Below, one piece after another: positions 1-8,949 of a stretch of DNA of 64,000 bases. Where the stretch lies: NCBI GenBank assembly GCA_001567185.1, contig LNFR01000009.1:53272-117271 (forward strand), given 5' to 3'. Below the pieces are notes generated by a model. The model saw nothing but the letters and a program-made list of their open reading frames with translations. It was not told where the DNA came from and made no database searches. This stretch comes from Bacteroidetes bacterium OLB12 (GTDB taxonomy: Bacteria; Bacteroidota; Bacteroidia; Cytophagales; Cyclobacteriaceae). The translations under genes were made by a program, and so were the position numbers. How positions within the stretch are numbered: position 1 is the first letter of the stretch; each line of letters opens with the position of its first letter.

Positions 1-1472
1 GCCGGGTTTACCTGCGCTACTGAGTTTTCCAACCCCTGTGTTAACTCTTCTTTTGATTTTGCCTTGCCTCCGGCCGAAAGTACTACCAAAGCAATGGGCT
101 GCGGAATACCCATCCCCACCACACAAACCTGGTCTATATCAGGATTGGCTAACAGTTTCATTTCGATAGGGGTGGGCGCAATGTATTTGCCTTTGTCTGT
201 TTTAAACTGGTCTTTAACCCGGCCAGTAATCTTCAGATATCCATCGGCTGATATTTCTCCCTGGTCTCCGGTTTTTAAATAACCTTCCTCATCAAACAGT
301 TCTTTGGTAAGTTCAGGCTCTTTGTAATATCCCAAGGTTAGTCCGGGGCACTTAACGCGAATCTCACCGCCTTCTGCAATTTTTACCTGTAATCCTTTAA
401 AGGGAGTTCCTACCGTACCATGCCGGTTGGCTTCATTGCGGTTGAAGTGCGCATACACACAATCTTCGGTCATGCCGTATGCCTGCAAAATGCGCACGCC
501 CACCTTTTCATACCATTGCAGCAGATCAACTGAAATAGGAGCAGCACCACTAAAAATTTGTTTGGCCCGCGAAAGTCCTATTCCCTTTTTTATTTTATTC
601 TTAACCAGCGAACTCACCACTGGAATTTTGAGCAGTGTATCTAATTTCTTCTGCGGAAGTTTCTCCAGAATTTTTTCCTGGAACTTTGCCCAGATGCGCG
701 GCACTGCAAAGAAGTGCGTGGGTTGGGTATCAGCTAAGTTTTTGGGAAACGACTCCAGGGTTTCAGGAAATGAAAATGTACCACCCTGATATACGCCCAT
801 CAATTCAATCCCCATGCGCTCGGCAATGTGGCTCATAGGCAAATACGAAAACAAGGTTGGATGCATTTGGATGCCTAACTCTTGGGTGCCTTGTTGTATG
901 GTGCGATCAAACGCACTTACCGAATGCATTACACCTTTTGGTTTGCCTGTAGTACCCGAGGTGTACATAATCGTTAACAAGTCCTCTTGTTTCCAGGCGT
1001 GGGGTTCGTTTACGGGTTCGTGGTTGGTTGTCCAATCTTCCCAGGTTTGGGGTGCTTTTGTTCCGTAGGCAGAAACGCCCAGAGTAATTACGTTATCCGG
1101 AATGCCACTTTTCTGTTCTTCAAAATTATCAAGCTTACCAGCAATGATAAGTTTTGATTCGCTGTGTTCCAGAATCTGTTTGATTGATGTAGCTGTAAGT
1201 GTGGCATAAAGCGGTACCGAAACATAGCCGGCCATCATAATAGCCAGATCGGCCATTACCCAATGGGCACAGTTTTTTGATATCAACGCAATGTTGCTGC
1301 CTTGCGGGAAGTGAAATGATTTTAATCCGCTGGCAATACGCCTGATTTCGTTTCCAGCCTGCTGATACGTCCAGGTTTTCCATACACCATGAAAGGGTTG
1401 TCGTAAAAAAAGCTGATCGGGGATTTCCTTTTCCCACTTCAGAAACTGTTGCAGAGGGGTGCTGGCGTTCAT
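1..1472 (-). CDS. Long-chain acyl-CoA synthetase (AMP-forming), C-terminus cut by window edge
   Basis: Activates fatty acids to acyl-CoA through an acyl-AMP intermediate, feeding lipid synthesis or beta-oxidation. Reading the minus strand from the ATG at 1472 gives an uninterrupted frame of about 490 codons to the window edge. It shows the adenylate-forming P-loop TSGTTGKPKGV near residue 170, the motif YGMTEDC, and the hinge region with TGDQGEISADGYLKITGR. The N-terminus (MNASTPLQQFLKWEKEIP) looks native and has no signal peptide, so a cytosolic or peripheral membrane enzyme is expected. The family is that of FadD15-like long-chain synthetases; chain-length preference cannot be read from sequence. 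The 240 bases between this start and polA (1473-1712) are divergent intergenic DNA in which I see no gene. Confidence 0.9.
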   Translation of the reverse strand, partial: MNASTPLQQFLKWEKEIPDQLFLRQPFHGVWKTWTYQQAGNEIRRIASGLKSFHFPQGSNIALISKNCAHWVMADLAIMMAGYVSVPLYATLTATSIKQILEHSESKLIIAGKLDNFEEQKSGIPDNVITLGVSAYGTKAPQTWEDWTTNHEPVNEPHAWKQEDLLTIMYTSGTTGKPKGVMHSVSAFDRTIQQGTQELGIQMHPTLFSYLPMSHIAERMGIELMGVYQGGTFSFPETLESFPKNLADTQPTHFFAVPRIWAKFQEKILEKLPQKKLDTLLKIPVVSSLVKNKIKKGIGLSRAKQIFSGAAPISVDLLQWYEKVGVRILQAYGMTEDCVYAHFNRNEANRHGTVGTPFKGLQVKIAEGGEIRVKCPGLTLGYYKEPELTKELFDEEGYLKTGDQGEISADGYLKITGRVKDQFKTDKGKYIAPTPIEMKLLANPDIDQVCVVGMGIPQPIALVVLSAGGKAKSKEELTQGLENSVAQVNP

Positions 1473-1712
1473 AAGGCTTAGGGTTATGTAAAGTCTATTT
1501 AGCAATATTAACTTGAAAAAAAACACATCTGTTTCAGGGGCGCGAGATACTGGTATTGAGAGGTTCCATTTCTTCAGCAGAAGAAGGCTTAATTTTAAGA
1601 TAGCCTCAATATGTTCCGGAAATATTATCGGAAGTTTGCACAGAAGGCTATAGCGAAAAACTTTATCTGTTGTGATTAAAACGATACCTTGCATGTTGTT
1701 AATTCGCAGTCA

Positions 1713-4430
1713 ATGTCCTCCAAAAAACTCTTCTTACTCGATGCCTACGCGCTTATCTACCGCGCACATTTTGCCTTTACCAAGAATCCGCGCATCAACT
1801 CCAAAGGCCATAATACATCTGTTCCGTTCGGGTTTACAAATACCTTATTGGAGGTAATTCAAAAACAAAAACCCACACACCTTGCCGTGGCCTTCGATAC
1901 TTCTGCGCCTACTTTTCGCGATCAAATCTTTACGGAATACAAAGCCACACGCCAGGAAACCCCCGAAGACATTCGTAGTAGCTTACCCATCATAAAAGAA
2001 ATTCTGAAAGGGTTTAATATCCCGATTCTTGCGTTAGATGGGTATGAAGCGGATGATATTATTGGCACTATTGCCAAACGTGCCGAACAAGAAGGCTTTG
2101 ATGTGTTTATGATGACACCCGACAAAGATTTTGGGCAATTGGTAACAGATAAAATTAAACTTTATAAACCCGCCTACATGGGCAATGCGGTTGATATACT
2201 TGGCCCAAAAGAAGTTTGTGAGAAATGGGATATTGAAAATGTAAGCCAGGTAATTGATATACTCGGTTTGCAAGGCGATGCCTCCGATAATATTCCCGGC
2301 ATACCGGGCGTGGGGCCCAAAACTGCTGCCGACCTTTTAAAAAAATACAAAACCGTAGAGAGCGTGGTGGCAAATGCTGCTGAACTGAAAGGCAAACAAA
2401 AAGAACGGGTTGAACAATTTGGCGAACAAGCCATCCTTTCCAAAAAGCTTGCAACGATTATTACCGATGTTCCCCTTGAATGGAATGAACAAGATCTGGC
2501 TTACACCGGGCCCGATATAGAAAAATTAAAACCAATTCTGGAAGAACTGGAATTTAAAACCATGATGCCGCGCATCTTCGGGTTACAGTCAGGGGCAACA
2601 CCTGCAGAACCTTCCGTTGCCACACCAAAAGCCGCACAGCTTTCCATGTTTGGAGGCGAAGAATTGTTAACCGAGTCAACGCTGGAGAAAAAAGTATTTC
2701 AGGCCGAAAATGTTTCATACAAAACAATTGAAACTGCGGAAGATCGTGTAAGCCTGGTGCAGAAGCTAAAAACCCAGCGCGAGTTTGCATTGGAAATAAT
2801 AACGGATGGTTCTGAAAATTTTGATTTTGAAATTACGCACCTGGTGCTCGGGGCCAACCCTGGCGAAGCGTATTTCATTCCGGTAACATCAGAAAAAATT
2901 CTGGACGATTTCAAAACTGTATTGGAAGATGAAGGTATCCGGAAAGTTGGGCATAACATTAAAGCCTCGGTACTGGCTTTGAAAAAATATCAGATTGATG
3001 TACAAGGCCCTCTTTACGATACCCTGCTGGCACATTACTTAATAGAACCTGAAGCTTCACACGATCTTGGAATTTTGTGCGCGCAATATCTCCAATACCA
3101 GGTAAGCGAAACCGGTTCTGAAATGGAACAACATTGCGAGCGCATCGACCAGGTATTGCAACTAAAGGAAAAATTACAACAAGAACTGGAACACCGCGGC
3201 CAGTGGCGCTTGCTGCACGATGTTGAAATGCCTTTGTCCCGCGTGCTGGCCGATATGGAATACGAAGGTGTAACCATAGATGAAGAAGCATTAAAATGGA
3301 TGAGCGATGCGCTGAAAAGCGATAGTCATAAAGTACAGAAAGAAATTTATCAGCTGGCAGGTACAGAATTTAACATCGCATCGCCAAAGCAATTAGGTGA
3401 AATTTTGTTTGATAAAATGAAATTGCTTGACAAAGCAAAGAAGACCAAGACAGGCCAGTATGCAACAGGCGAAGAAGTGTTGATTAAGTTAGCCGATGAA
3501 CACGAAATAGCACGCAAGATTCTCGACTTCCGTGAGTATGAAAAACTTCGTTCAACTTACGTAGATGCGTTGCCCAAAATGGTAAGCAAGTTCGATCAGC
3601 GCATTCACACCGACTACCGGCAAGCTGTTGCTGCCACGGGCCGGTTAAGTTCTAATAATCCCAATCTTCAAAACATTCCGATCCGTACGGAGAAAGGACG
3701 ACAAATACGAAGCGCATTTGTGCCTCGCAGCAATGAGTTTTTATTTATGTCGGCCGATTACTCACAAATTGAATTGCGCATTGCGGCTTCATTTGCCAAA
3801 GATGTTACCATGATTGAAGCCTTTCGCAACAGGCGCGACATTCATGCAACCACAGCGGCCAAAGTATTTAAAGTAGATTTGGCAAAAGTTACACCTGATA
3901 TGAGGCGCAAAGCCAAGGAAGTAAACTTTGGAATTTTATATGGTAGTACTGCCTTCGGGCTTTCGCAGAACCTGGGTATATCACGCACCGAAGCAGGTGA
4001 AATTATTGATTCCTACTTTAAAGAGTTCTCGGCTATTAAACGTTATATGGATGACTCCATCAATTTTGCACGCGAAAAAGAATATGTGGAAACCATCTTA
4101 GGAAGAAGACGCTACCTGCGTGATATTAATTCGCGCAACATTACTACGCGTGGATTTGCGGAGCGCAACGCCATCAATGCTCCGATTCAGGGGAGTGCGG
4201 CTGATATCATTAAGATTGCCATGATCTTAATTCACAAATGGCTGAAACGCGAAAACCTGAAAACTAAAATGACGATGCAGGTGCACGATGAACTGGTTTT
4301 TGATCTGCACAAGGACGAACAGGATATTGTAAAACCAAAAGTAATTGAGTTGATGAAGTCAGCCGTTTTGCTTGATGTGCCCATGGAGGTAGAGGTTGGC
4401 ATTGGTAAGAGTTGGCTGGAGGCGCATTGA
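1713..4430 (+). CDS. polA: DNA polymerase I
   Basis: Repair and Okazaki-fragment polymerase, 905 residues from the ATG at 1713 (MSSKKLFLLDAYALIYRAHF); an in-frame TTG eight codons upstream is a less likely start. Order of domains: 5'-3' flap exonuclease (about 1-300; GYEADDIIG, TPDKDFGQLV and the helix-hairpin-helix segment GDASDNIPGIPGVGPKTAAD), a 3'-5' exonuclease fold (about 330-510), then family A polymerase with motif A (ADYSQIELRIAA), motif B/O-helix (RRKAKEVNFGILYG) and motif C (MQVHDELVFD). The exonuclease fold looks inactive: where E. coli has DTE this protein has EII (in FALEIITDG), and the GQNLKYD motif reads GHNIKAS. Proofreading is therefore probably absent. The polymerase residues are intact. 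Confidence 0.97.
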   Translation: MSSKKLFLLDAYALIYRAHFAFTKNPRINSKGHNTSVPFGFTNTLLEVIQKQKPTHLAVAFDTSAPTFRDQIFTEYKATRQETPEDIRSSLPIIKEILKGFNIPILALDGYEADDIIGTIAKRAEQEGFDVFMMTPDKDFGQLVTDKIKLYKPAYMGNAVDILGPKEVCEKWDIENVSQVIDILGLQGDASDNIPGIPGVGPKTAADLLKKYKTVESVVANAAELKGKQKERVEQFGEQAILSKKLATIITDVPLEWNEQDLAYTGPDIEKLKPILEELEFKTMMPRIFGLQSGATPAEPSVATPKAAQLSMFGGEELLTESTLEKKVFQAENVSYKTIETAEDRVSLVQKLKTQREFALEIITDGSENFDFEITHLVLGANPGEAYFIPVTSEKILDDFKTVLEDEGIRKVGHNIKASVLALKKYQIDVQGPLYDTLLAHYLIEPEASHDLGILCAQYLQYQVSETGSEMEQHCERIDQVLQLKEKLQQELEHRGQWRLLHDVEMPLSRVLADMEYEGVTIDEEALKWMSDALKSDSHKVQKEIYQLAGTEFNIASPKQLGEILFDKMKLLDKAKKTKTGQYATGEEVLIKLADEHEIARKILDFREYEKLRSTYVDALPKMVSKFDQRIHTDYRQAVAATGRLSSNNPNLQNIPIRTEKGRQIRSAFVPRSNEFLFMSADYSQIELRIAASFAKDVTMIEAFRNRRDIHATTAAKVFKVDLAKVTPDMRRKAKEVNFGILYGSTAFGLSQNLGISRTEAGEIIDSYFKEFSAIKRYMDDSINFAREKEYVETILGRRRYLRDINSRNITTRGFAERNAINAPIQGSAADIIKIAMILIHKWLKRENLKTKMTMQVHDELVFDLHKDEQDIVKPKVIELMKSAVLLDVPMEVEVGIGKSWLEAH

Positions 4431-4440
4431 TAATCAATGA

Positions 4441-4472
4441 TTTGTCTTGCAAATGGTGTTGTCTTATATTTG
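4441..4472 (+). promoter_or_regulatory. Bacteroidota-type promoter of the toxin-antitoxin pair
   Basis: TTTG at 4441-4444, a 20-base spacer, then TATATTTG at 4465-4472. This matches the -33/-7 consensus TTTG and TAnnTTTG of Bacteroidota primary sigma factors. Transcription would begin near 4478, giving a leader of about 11 bases before the antitoxin ATG at 4490. Confidence 0.6.
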
Positions 4473-4489
4473 TAAACTATAAATATAAA

Positions 4490-4723
4490 ATGGCAACATT
4501 TACCAGTACCCTTCCTGATAGCCTGCTTGAAAAGCTTTCTGAAAAGGCTAAGGCATTGTCACTTCCTAAAAATAAATTGATTGAAACAGCTGTTCGGCTT
4601 TACCTTGAGCACCTCGAAAAAGCAGAGTATATCAAATCATACAGTCAGGCTTCCGATGATAAGGATATTTTAGCTATCGCAGAAGAAGGCATGGCTGACT
4701 ATCTTCGCCAATTAGAAAAATGA
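4490..4723 (+). CDS. Ribbon-helix-helix antitoxin of a MazEF/PemIK-like pair
   Basis: A 77-residue protein starting MATFTSTLPDSLLEKL. The N-terminal part, one short strand followed by two helices with the turn LSLPKNKLIETAVRLYLEH, is a ribbon-helix-helix DNA-binding fold. The acidic C-terminal tail would bind and neutralise the toxin. Its stop overlaps the start of the downstream toxin gene (ATGA), the usual translational coupling of these pairs. By family precedent it would repress its own promoter, with the toxin as co-repressor. The in-frame upstream codons from 4412 lie before the promoter and were not used as start. Identification rests on fold pattern plus context. Confidence 0.8.
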   Translation: MATFTSTLPDSLLEKLSEKAKALSLPKNKLIETAVRLYLEHLEKAEYIKSYSQASDDKDILAIAEEGMADYLRQLEK

Positions 4724-5052
4724 AGCAAGCTGAAATCTGGTATGCAGATTTAAATCCGGTGAAGGGTAGCGCGCAAGCTGGTGTACGCCCAGTAGTAATT
4801 GTGAGTGGCAATATGTTAAATCAATTGCTTCCTGTATGTATTGTAATTCCACTTACTACTAAAATCAAAAGGTACAAGGGTAATCCCATCCTTACACCAA
4901 CAAAACTCAATGGTTTGCAGACAGAATCTGAAATGCTTGTTTTTCATGTTCGTTCAATTTCAAAAGACAGGTTGGTTCGCAAAGTTGGTAGTATCCAACG
5001 GGATGAACTTGAGCGGGTCCTGGCAACGCTGCACGATATTTTAAGGCTTTAA
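4720..5052 (+). CDS. MazF/PemK-family mRNA interferase toxin
   Basis: 110 residues, the usual length of the family. The start MKQAEIWYADLNPVKGSAQAG and the block GVRPVVIVSGN are the hallmark of the PemK/MazF beta-barrel, followed by IPLTTKIKRYKGNPIL and the conserved late segment RSISKDRLVRKVGSI. Members cleave mRNA at short sequence motifs and are held inactive by the antitoxin encoded just upstream (4-base overlap). The pair sits alone between polA and a porin gene, as expected for a mobile module. Cleavage specificity cannot be inferred. Confidence 0.88.
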   Translation: MKQAEIWYADLNPVKGSAQAGVRPVVIVSGNMLNQLLPVCIVIPLTTKIKRYKGNPILTPTKLNGLQTESEMLVFHVRSISKDRLVRKVGSIQRDELERVLATLHDILRL

Positions 5053-5139
5053 TGCAGACGATTTTTTGCTTAAGTGTAAGACTTAACACAAGTGTTACTT
5101 TAAAATTAAATAATATTGCGCCATACCATATTAATATCA

Positions 5140-6333
5140 ATGAAATTGCAAGCCTTCTTGTTGGTTGGTCTGTTTGCAGTAAGCACGCACCTGGCTACTG
5201 CCCAAACCATTACACCTTCTCCATATTTTACTTTTGGCAAAGGACTCGGCATTATTTCGCCCGATAGTTTGTACCAACTCAACATCCGGTTCCGTATGCA
5301 AAACCGGGCAGCTTTTAGAACAGAAAGTGCTTCCGATTTTTCCATCGACCAGGTAGAGGCGCGCGTAAGGCGGCTACGGTTGCGACTGGACGGCTACGTG
5401 TATAATCCTAAAATTTATTATCTCATTCAGTTTTCCTTTTCGCGCTCAGACATGGATTATGATGATACCGGTTTCCCGAATGTAATTCGGGATGCCATGA
5501 TCATCTATTCCGTGAATAAGCGTTTCTCTATTGGTCTGGGACAAACCAAACTTCCGGGTAACCGCCAGCGTGTAAACTCTTCAGGCGATTTGCAATTTGC
5601 TGATCGTTCCATTGTAAATTCTACCTTTAACATCGATCGCGACTTTGGAGCCCAGGTTTATTATAACAACTACATTAACAAATTCTATTATGTGCTGCGA
5701 GGTGCTATTTCATCAGGTGAAGGCCGTAATATTACCGCTTCCGATAAAGGATTAGGATATACCGCACGCATTGAGATGCTTCCCTTTGGACCCTTTACAA
5801 ACGGAGGCGATTATTTTGAAGGTGATCTGGCCCGCGAGCCCAAACCAAAAATTTCTTTGGGCGTTACCTTTTCACATAACGAAAACACCACACGCACTGG
5901 AGGCCAGTTGGGAAAATTCCTTTATGCCCCACGGGATATGACAACATTTATGACCGACTTTTTATTCAAATACAAAGGCATGGCCCTTGCGTGCGAATGG
6001 TTGCGGAGAGATTCGCCCAATCCGATTACCGTAAATGATGATGGTGATGTGCGCTTTATCTATACAGGACTTGGACAAAATTACCAGGGCAGTTATATCT
6101 TCCGAAACAATTACGAGATTGTAGGCCGCTACTCGCGCGTAAGCCCGTTCGAAACGATTCAAACACTCGATGATCAAACCGAACAGTTTACGATAGGTTT
6201 TAACAAATACATTCGGGGGCATCGTTTAAAACTGCAAGGAGATATTACGTTCGAACAAAATGATTGGCTGGAAGAAACCCATCCCGACAATGATAACTGG
6301 CAAATTCGGTTTCAGATTGAGGCGGGGATATAG
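5140..6333 (+). CDS. Outer-membrane porin of the phosphate-selective porin O/P family
   Basis: 397 residues from ATG 5140. A clear signal peptide (MKLQAFLLVGLFAVSTHLATA, ending before Q) is followed by alternating beta-strand sequence rich in aromatic residues, such as LRLDGYVYNPKIYYLIQFSF, ending in an amphipathic terminal strand. The family pattern is that of OprP/OprO-like porins common in Bacteroidota. Substrate is uncertain: many relatives are general or polyphosphate channels. An earlier in-frame TTG at 5116 was rejected because the signal peptide begins at the ATG. The upstream region 5083-5097 holds a TTAACAC-AA-GTGTTA dyad that might be a regulator site. Confidence 0.82.
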   Translation: MKLQAFLLVGLFAVSTHLATAQTITPSPYFTFGKGLGIISPDSLYQLNIRFRMQNRAAFRTESASDFSIDQVEARVRRLRLRLDGYVYNPKIYYLIQFSFSRSDMDYDDTGFPNVIRDAMIIYSVNKRFSIGLGQTKLPGNRQRVNSSGDLQFADRSIVNSTFNIDRDFGAQVYYNNYINKFYYVLRGAISSGEGRNITASDKGLGYTARIEMLPFGPFTNGGDYFEGDLAREPKPKISLGVTFSHNENTTRTGGQLGKFLYAPRDMTTFMTDFLFKYKGMALACEWLRRDSPNPITVNDDGDVRFIYTGLGQNYQGSYIFRNNYEIVGRYSRVSPFETIQTLDDQTEQFTIGFNKYIRGHRLKLQGDITFEQNDWLEETHPDNDNWQIRFQIEAGI

Positions 6334-6345
6334 AAACCGGTTATC

Positions 6346-8385
6346 TCATTTTCCAATTGCCTGCAAAGCTGCCTCTGCCGCATAGCGCACATCCTTGTTG
6401 CGGGTAATGGTTAATATTCGTTGAATTGATTTTTCTGCTGCAGCTGCATCCTTCCCAATCTTACCCAGAATGGTAATTAATTGATGCTGTAACCCTCCAT
6501 CCTGATCGGTGGTTTTATCTAACCGCGTGGTTAACGCTTTCACTGCCGGCTTACCGATTTTCACCAACGCTTCTTTGGCAGCCTCTGTGTCATTTCCGTA
6601 ATGCGGCAATACAGCCAGCATGTAGTCAATTGCTTTGGGATTGGCAGTTCTTAAGTTTCCCAATACAGTTATTGCCAGGGTTTGAATGTTGTTCATGGTA
6701 GTCTTGTCTTCCAGACTTTTCTTATTAAGCAGGTTCACCAATGTATTCTCTAACTTAACCGGAGGTGTTTCAGAAATGGCGAGCAACTTCATCACACGCA
6801 GTTGTTCGTTCAGGTTGGTACCTTTCAAAATCACATCTGCTTCCTCCAGCGTAGGGATCACCCCTGGTATGGCGATATTGTACTTCACACAGAAATTTAT
6901 CCGGTCTTCCTTCTGGTTGGGATACGGTGTAAGCAATGCATAGTTCGAAAACTTATCGCGACAACGCTGCGCCAAAATTTTTAAATCAGATTCAGGATAA
7001 TTTCTGCGGATTTCTTCATTGGTAGTTTCATTGTACGTCATCTTAAAATGCCACGCAAAGTCGTAAAGCTGCTCATGGGCTTTTGGGTATTCGTTCGCAT
7101 TTACAAAAGCAGCCAACCAACCTATCAATTCGGTTTTTCGCTGCGGATTGGTTTCTTCTTTGTACATCGAACTCAGTTCGCCAAATAGAGTAGCGTTCAG
7201 TTTATCATCGCGCACCAGTTGTGCCGAATAGGTTTCATATACATATTGGCGCAGGGGTTGGTTTTTGGATAGGCCTTCCATCATCTCCACATAAGCAACT
7301 TCAAACGAAAGTGCGCGTGGCAGGCCCAGTTTGTTTTGAGCGGCCAGATCGAAATATTGTTTAATTCTTGTTTTTTGCTCCGCTTCCGGAGAATCACTTT
7401 TACCAATTAACTGGATTACATAATTGGAGAGGTAATAATTGCCCACCTTGCTCAGCGCTGCAAAGCCCGATTTCCATTCGCGTGCATCTACCTGATTATC
7501 GGTGGTTAAGTACCGCACAATTTCATACGCGCGGTCATCGCCCGTTGGATAAGCAATCGTATCAAGTGTTGCCAGCAAAAAGTTTTTGTACTGCTCCGGA
7601 TCAAGTTTAAATCGGGTAAATGCATACATCACATCGTAATGCAGTTTGCCACACACATTATCGAATGGAGTTTTTGTGGCCTCGGCCACCACAGCCGAAA
7701 TTTTTTCAGGGGTTGATAAATCATTCAGGTGTGGCCGGAAGGCATCCGCTTTTTCTTTACAGATTTCAGCTTGCGTTTTAGTGGAGGGGTTGGTGTTTCC
7801 ATTAAGCACAATCTGCACGGTGTTGCCTTTGTTTTTATCTGCATCAACTGGTTCAATCGTTGTATCAGGCTGTGTAAACAGCGTAGCCATGTTCTTGTTC
7901 ATTTTAATGCGCCCAACATAACTCATGGTTATTTCTCCGCTGGTTACATCAATAATGCGCGCACTCACTTCTATGTACGATTTCAGTTTGGTGTAGGTGC
8001 CCGAAAGAATAGCATCGATGGGCGCCAGTTGGCCTATCTTCAAAGCGGCTGCGGGTTTCATTAAATCGGTAAGAATAAATTCATGTTCTTTTAAGATCGC
8101 ATCCATGCGCGTGCGTTCAAACAACTTTAGTTTATCAGGATGGCCGGAGATGGAGCCGATAATGGTTTCGGTTAAATATTCGCCAAACGCTTTGGATTGC
8201 TGTGAAGAGGGTGTAGCCGTAAACGGTACTACGGCCAGGCTGTGTGGGGTTTTGGGTGCCGGAGCCGCAATAATTTTTGCTGCCAGTTCTTGTGTTACCG
8301 TAGGGTAACTTTTGGGTTTTTGGGCGTGGGTATTACCCGCAAGCGTTATGATAACGCCAATCAAAAGAATCTTTGTCCAATTCAT
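6346..8385 (-). CDS. Exported CsgG/FlgO-like and HEAT-repeat protein
   Basis: 679 residues with an N-terminal signal peptide (MNWTKILLIGVIITLAGNTHAQ). Residues of about 45-160 resemble the CsgG/FlgO-type domain found in outer-membrane and periplasmic proteins: LAVVPFTATPSS, a stretch with LKLFERTRMDAILKEH, and later IDAILSGTYTKLKSYIEVSARIID. The C-terminal 150 residues are helical repeats of HEAT type (for example ALVKIGKPAVKALTTRL and ILGKIGKDAAAAEKSIQRIL). The gene converges on the porin with a 12-base gap. A scaffold or secretion-associated periplasmic role is an inference only. Confidence 0.7.
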   Translation of the reverse strand: MNWTKILLIGVIITLAGNTHAQKPKSYPTVTQELAAKIIAAPAPKTPHSLAVVPFTATPSSQQSKAFGEYLTETIIGSISGHPDKLKLFERTRMDAILKEHEFILTDLMKPAAALKIGQLAPIDAILSGTYTKLKSYIEVSARIIDVTSGEITMSYVGRIKMNKNMATLFTQPDTTIEPVDADKNKGNTVQIVLNGNTNPSTKTQAEICKEKADAFRPHLNDLSTPEKISAVVAEATKTPFDNVCGKLHYDVMYAFTRFKLDPEQYKNFLLATLDTIAYPTGDDRAYEIVRYLTTDNQVDAREWKSGFAALSKVGNYYLSNYVIQLIGKSDSPEAEQKTRIKQYFDLAAQNKLGLPRALSFEVAYVEMMEGLSKNQPLRQYVYETYSAQLVRDDKLNATLFGELSSMYKEETNPQRKTELIGWLAAFVNANEYPKAHEQLYDFAWHFKMTYNETTNEEIRRNYPESDLKILAQRCRDKFSNYALLTPYPNQKEDRINFCVKYNIAIPGVIPTLEEADVILKGTNLNEQLRVMKLLAISETPPVKLENTLVNLLNKKSLEDKTTMNNIQTLAITVLGNLRTANPKAIDYMLAVLPHYGNDTEAAKEALVKIGKPAVKALTTRLDKTTDQDGGLQHQLITILGKIGKDAAAAEKSIQRILTITRNKDVRYAAEAALQAIGK

Positions 8386-8402
8386 AATTTAAAAATAACC
8401 TT

Positions 8403-8440
8403 TAAGTTGAAAGTTAAAAAGTTGAAATCTTAAGTTGAAA
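8403..8440. repeat. Intergenic AAGTTGAAAGTT word repeat, copy 1
   Basis: Three direct units of AAGTTGAAA lie in the AT-rich gap upstream of the HEAT-protein gene. The block is nearly identical to the right arm of the inverted repeat at 50537-50621. The rest of the gap (8441-8542) holds only further AT-rich words such as AAATCAAAAATCACAA. Confidence 0.6.
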
Positions 8441-8542
8441 ATTTAGCGGGAGCAAAATCGGATTATGGTTATTTCAAATCAAAAATCACAACTCAAACAT
8501 CCCTAATCGCAAATCATTAATTTAAGCTTCTATCTTTACCTC

Positions 8543-8821
8543 ATGATTTCCAAATCCTGGTTTGTAATTAAAGACGAAAACACCCGCACGTTTGAGGTAG
8601 TAACGCAATCACTGAGTGAAAATGCATTCAGCAATAAAGTGGTGGCCATGCAGCGCGAGGGGTTAAACATTACACCCGTGCTGCTGCCTGTAAGCAACCG
8701 CCACGCCAGCAAAGAACACATTTCATTTACCGGCTACACGCGCGAGGAGGGTTTGTTTAACCGTTTGCTGCAACAGCATGCTAAGCTCATGCAACAAAAG
8801 TTCGGGGAGTGGGAGGAATAG
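8543..8821 (+). CDS. Small protein of unknown function
   Basis: 92 residues beginning MISKSWFVIKDENTRTFEVV. No signal peptide, membrane segment or recognised motif. The sequence alternates charged and hydrophobic residues with a likely helical C-terminus (LFNRLLQQHAKLMQQKFGEW). Codon use matches the neighbours and a TATCTTTA element precedes it, so it is probably a real gene, transcribed alone. I do not recognise the family. Confidence 0.65.
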   Translation: MISKSWFVIKDENTRTFEVVTQSLSENAFSNKVVAMQREGLNITPVLLPVSNRHASKEHISFTGYTREEGLFNRLLQQHAKLMQQKFGEWEE

Positions 8822-8949
8822 AGGATAGACACAAGATGCTTTCTACAAAGTTTTCCTCAGGAATGACATTTCATGGATAGTTACGAGGGTTTTAAAAATC
8901 CATCATCTGTCAAAGAAAACTCCTTATCTTAGGCACTCACTCATTTGTT

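Noticed and set aside
1689-1712. TTG start eight codons before the polA ATG
   Set aside because: The conserved N-terminus of Pol I begins at the ATG (MSSKKLFLLDAY).
8403-8440. CRISPR-like array of AAGTTGAAA units
   Set aside because: Units are too short and abut without spacers; no cas genes are present.
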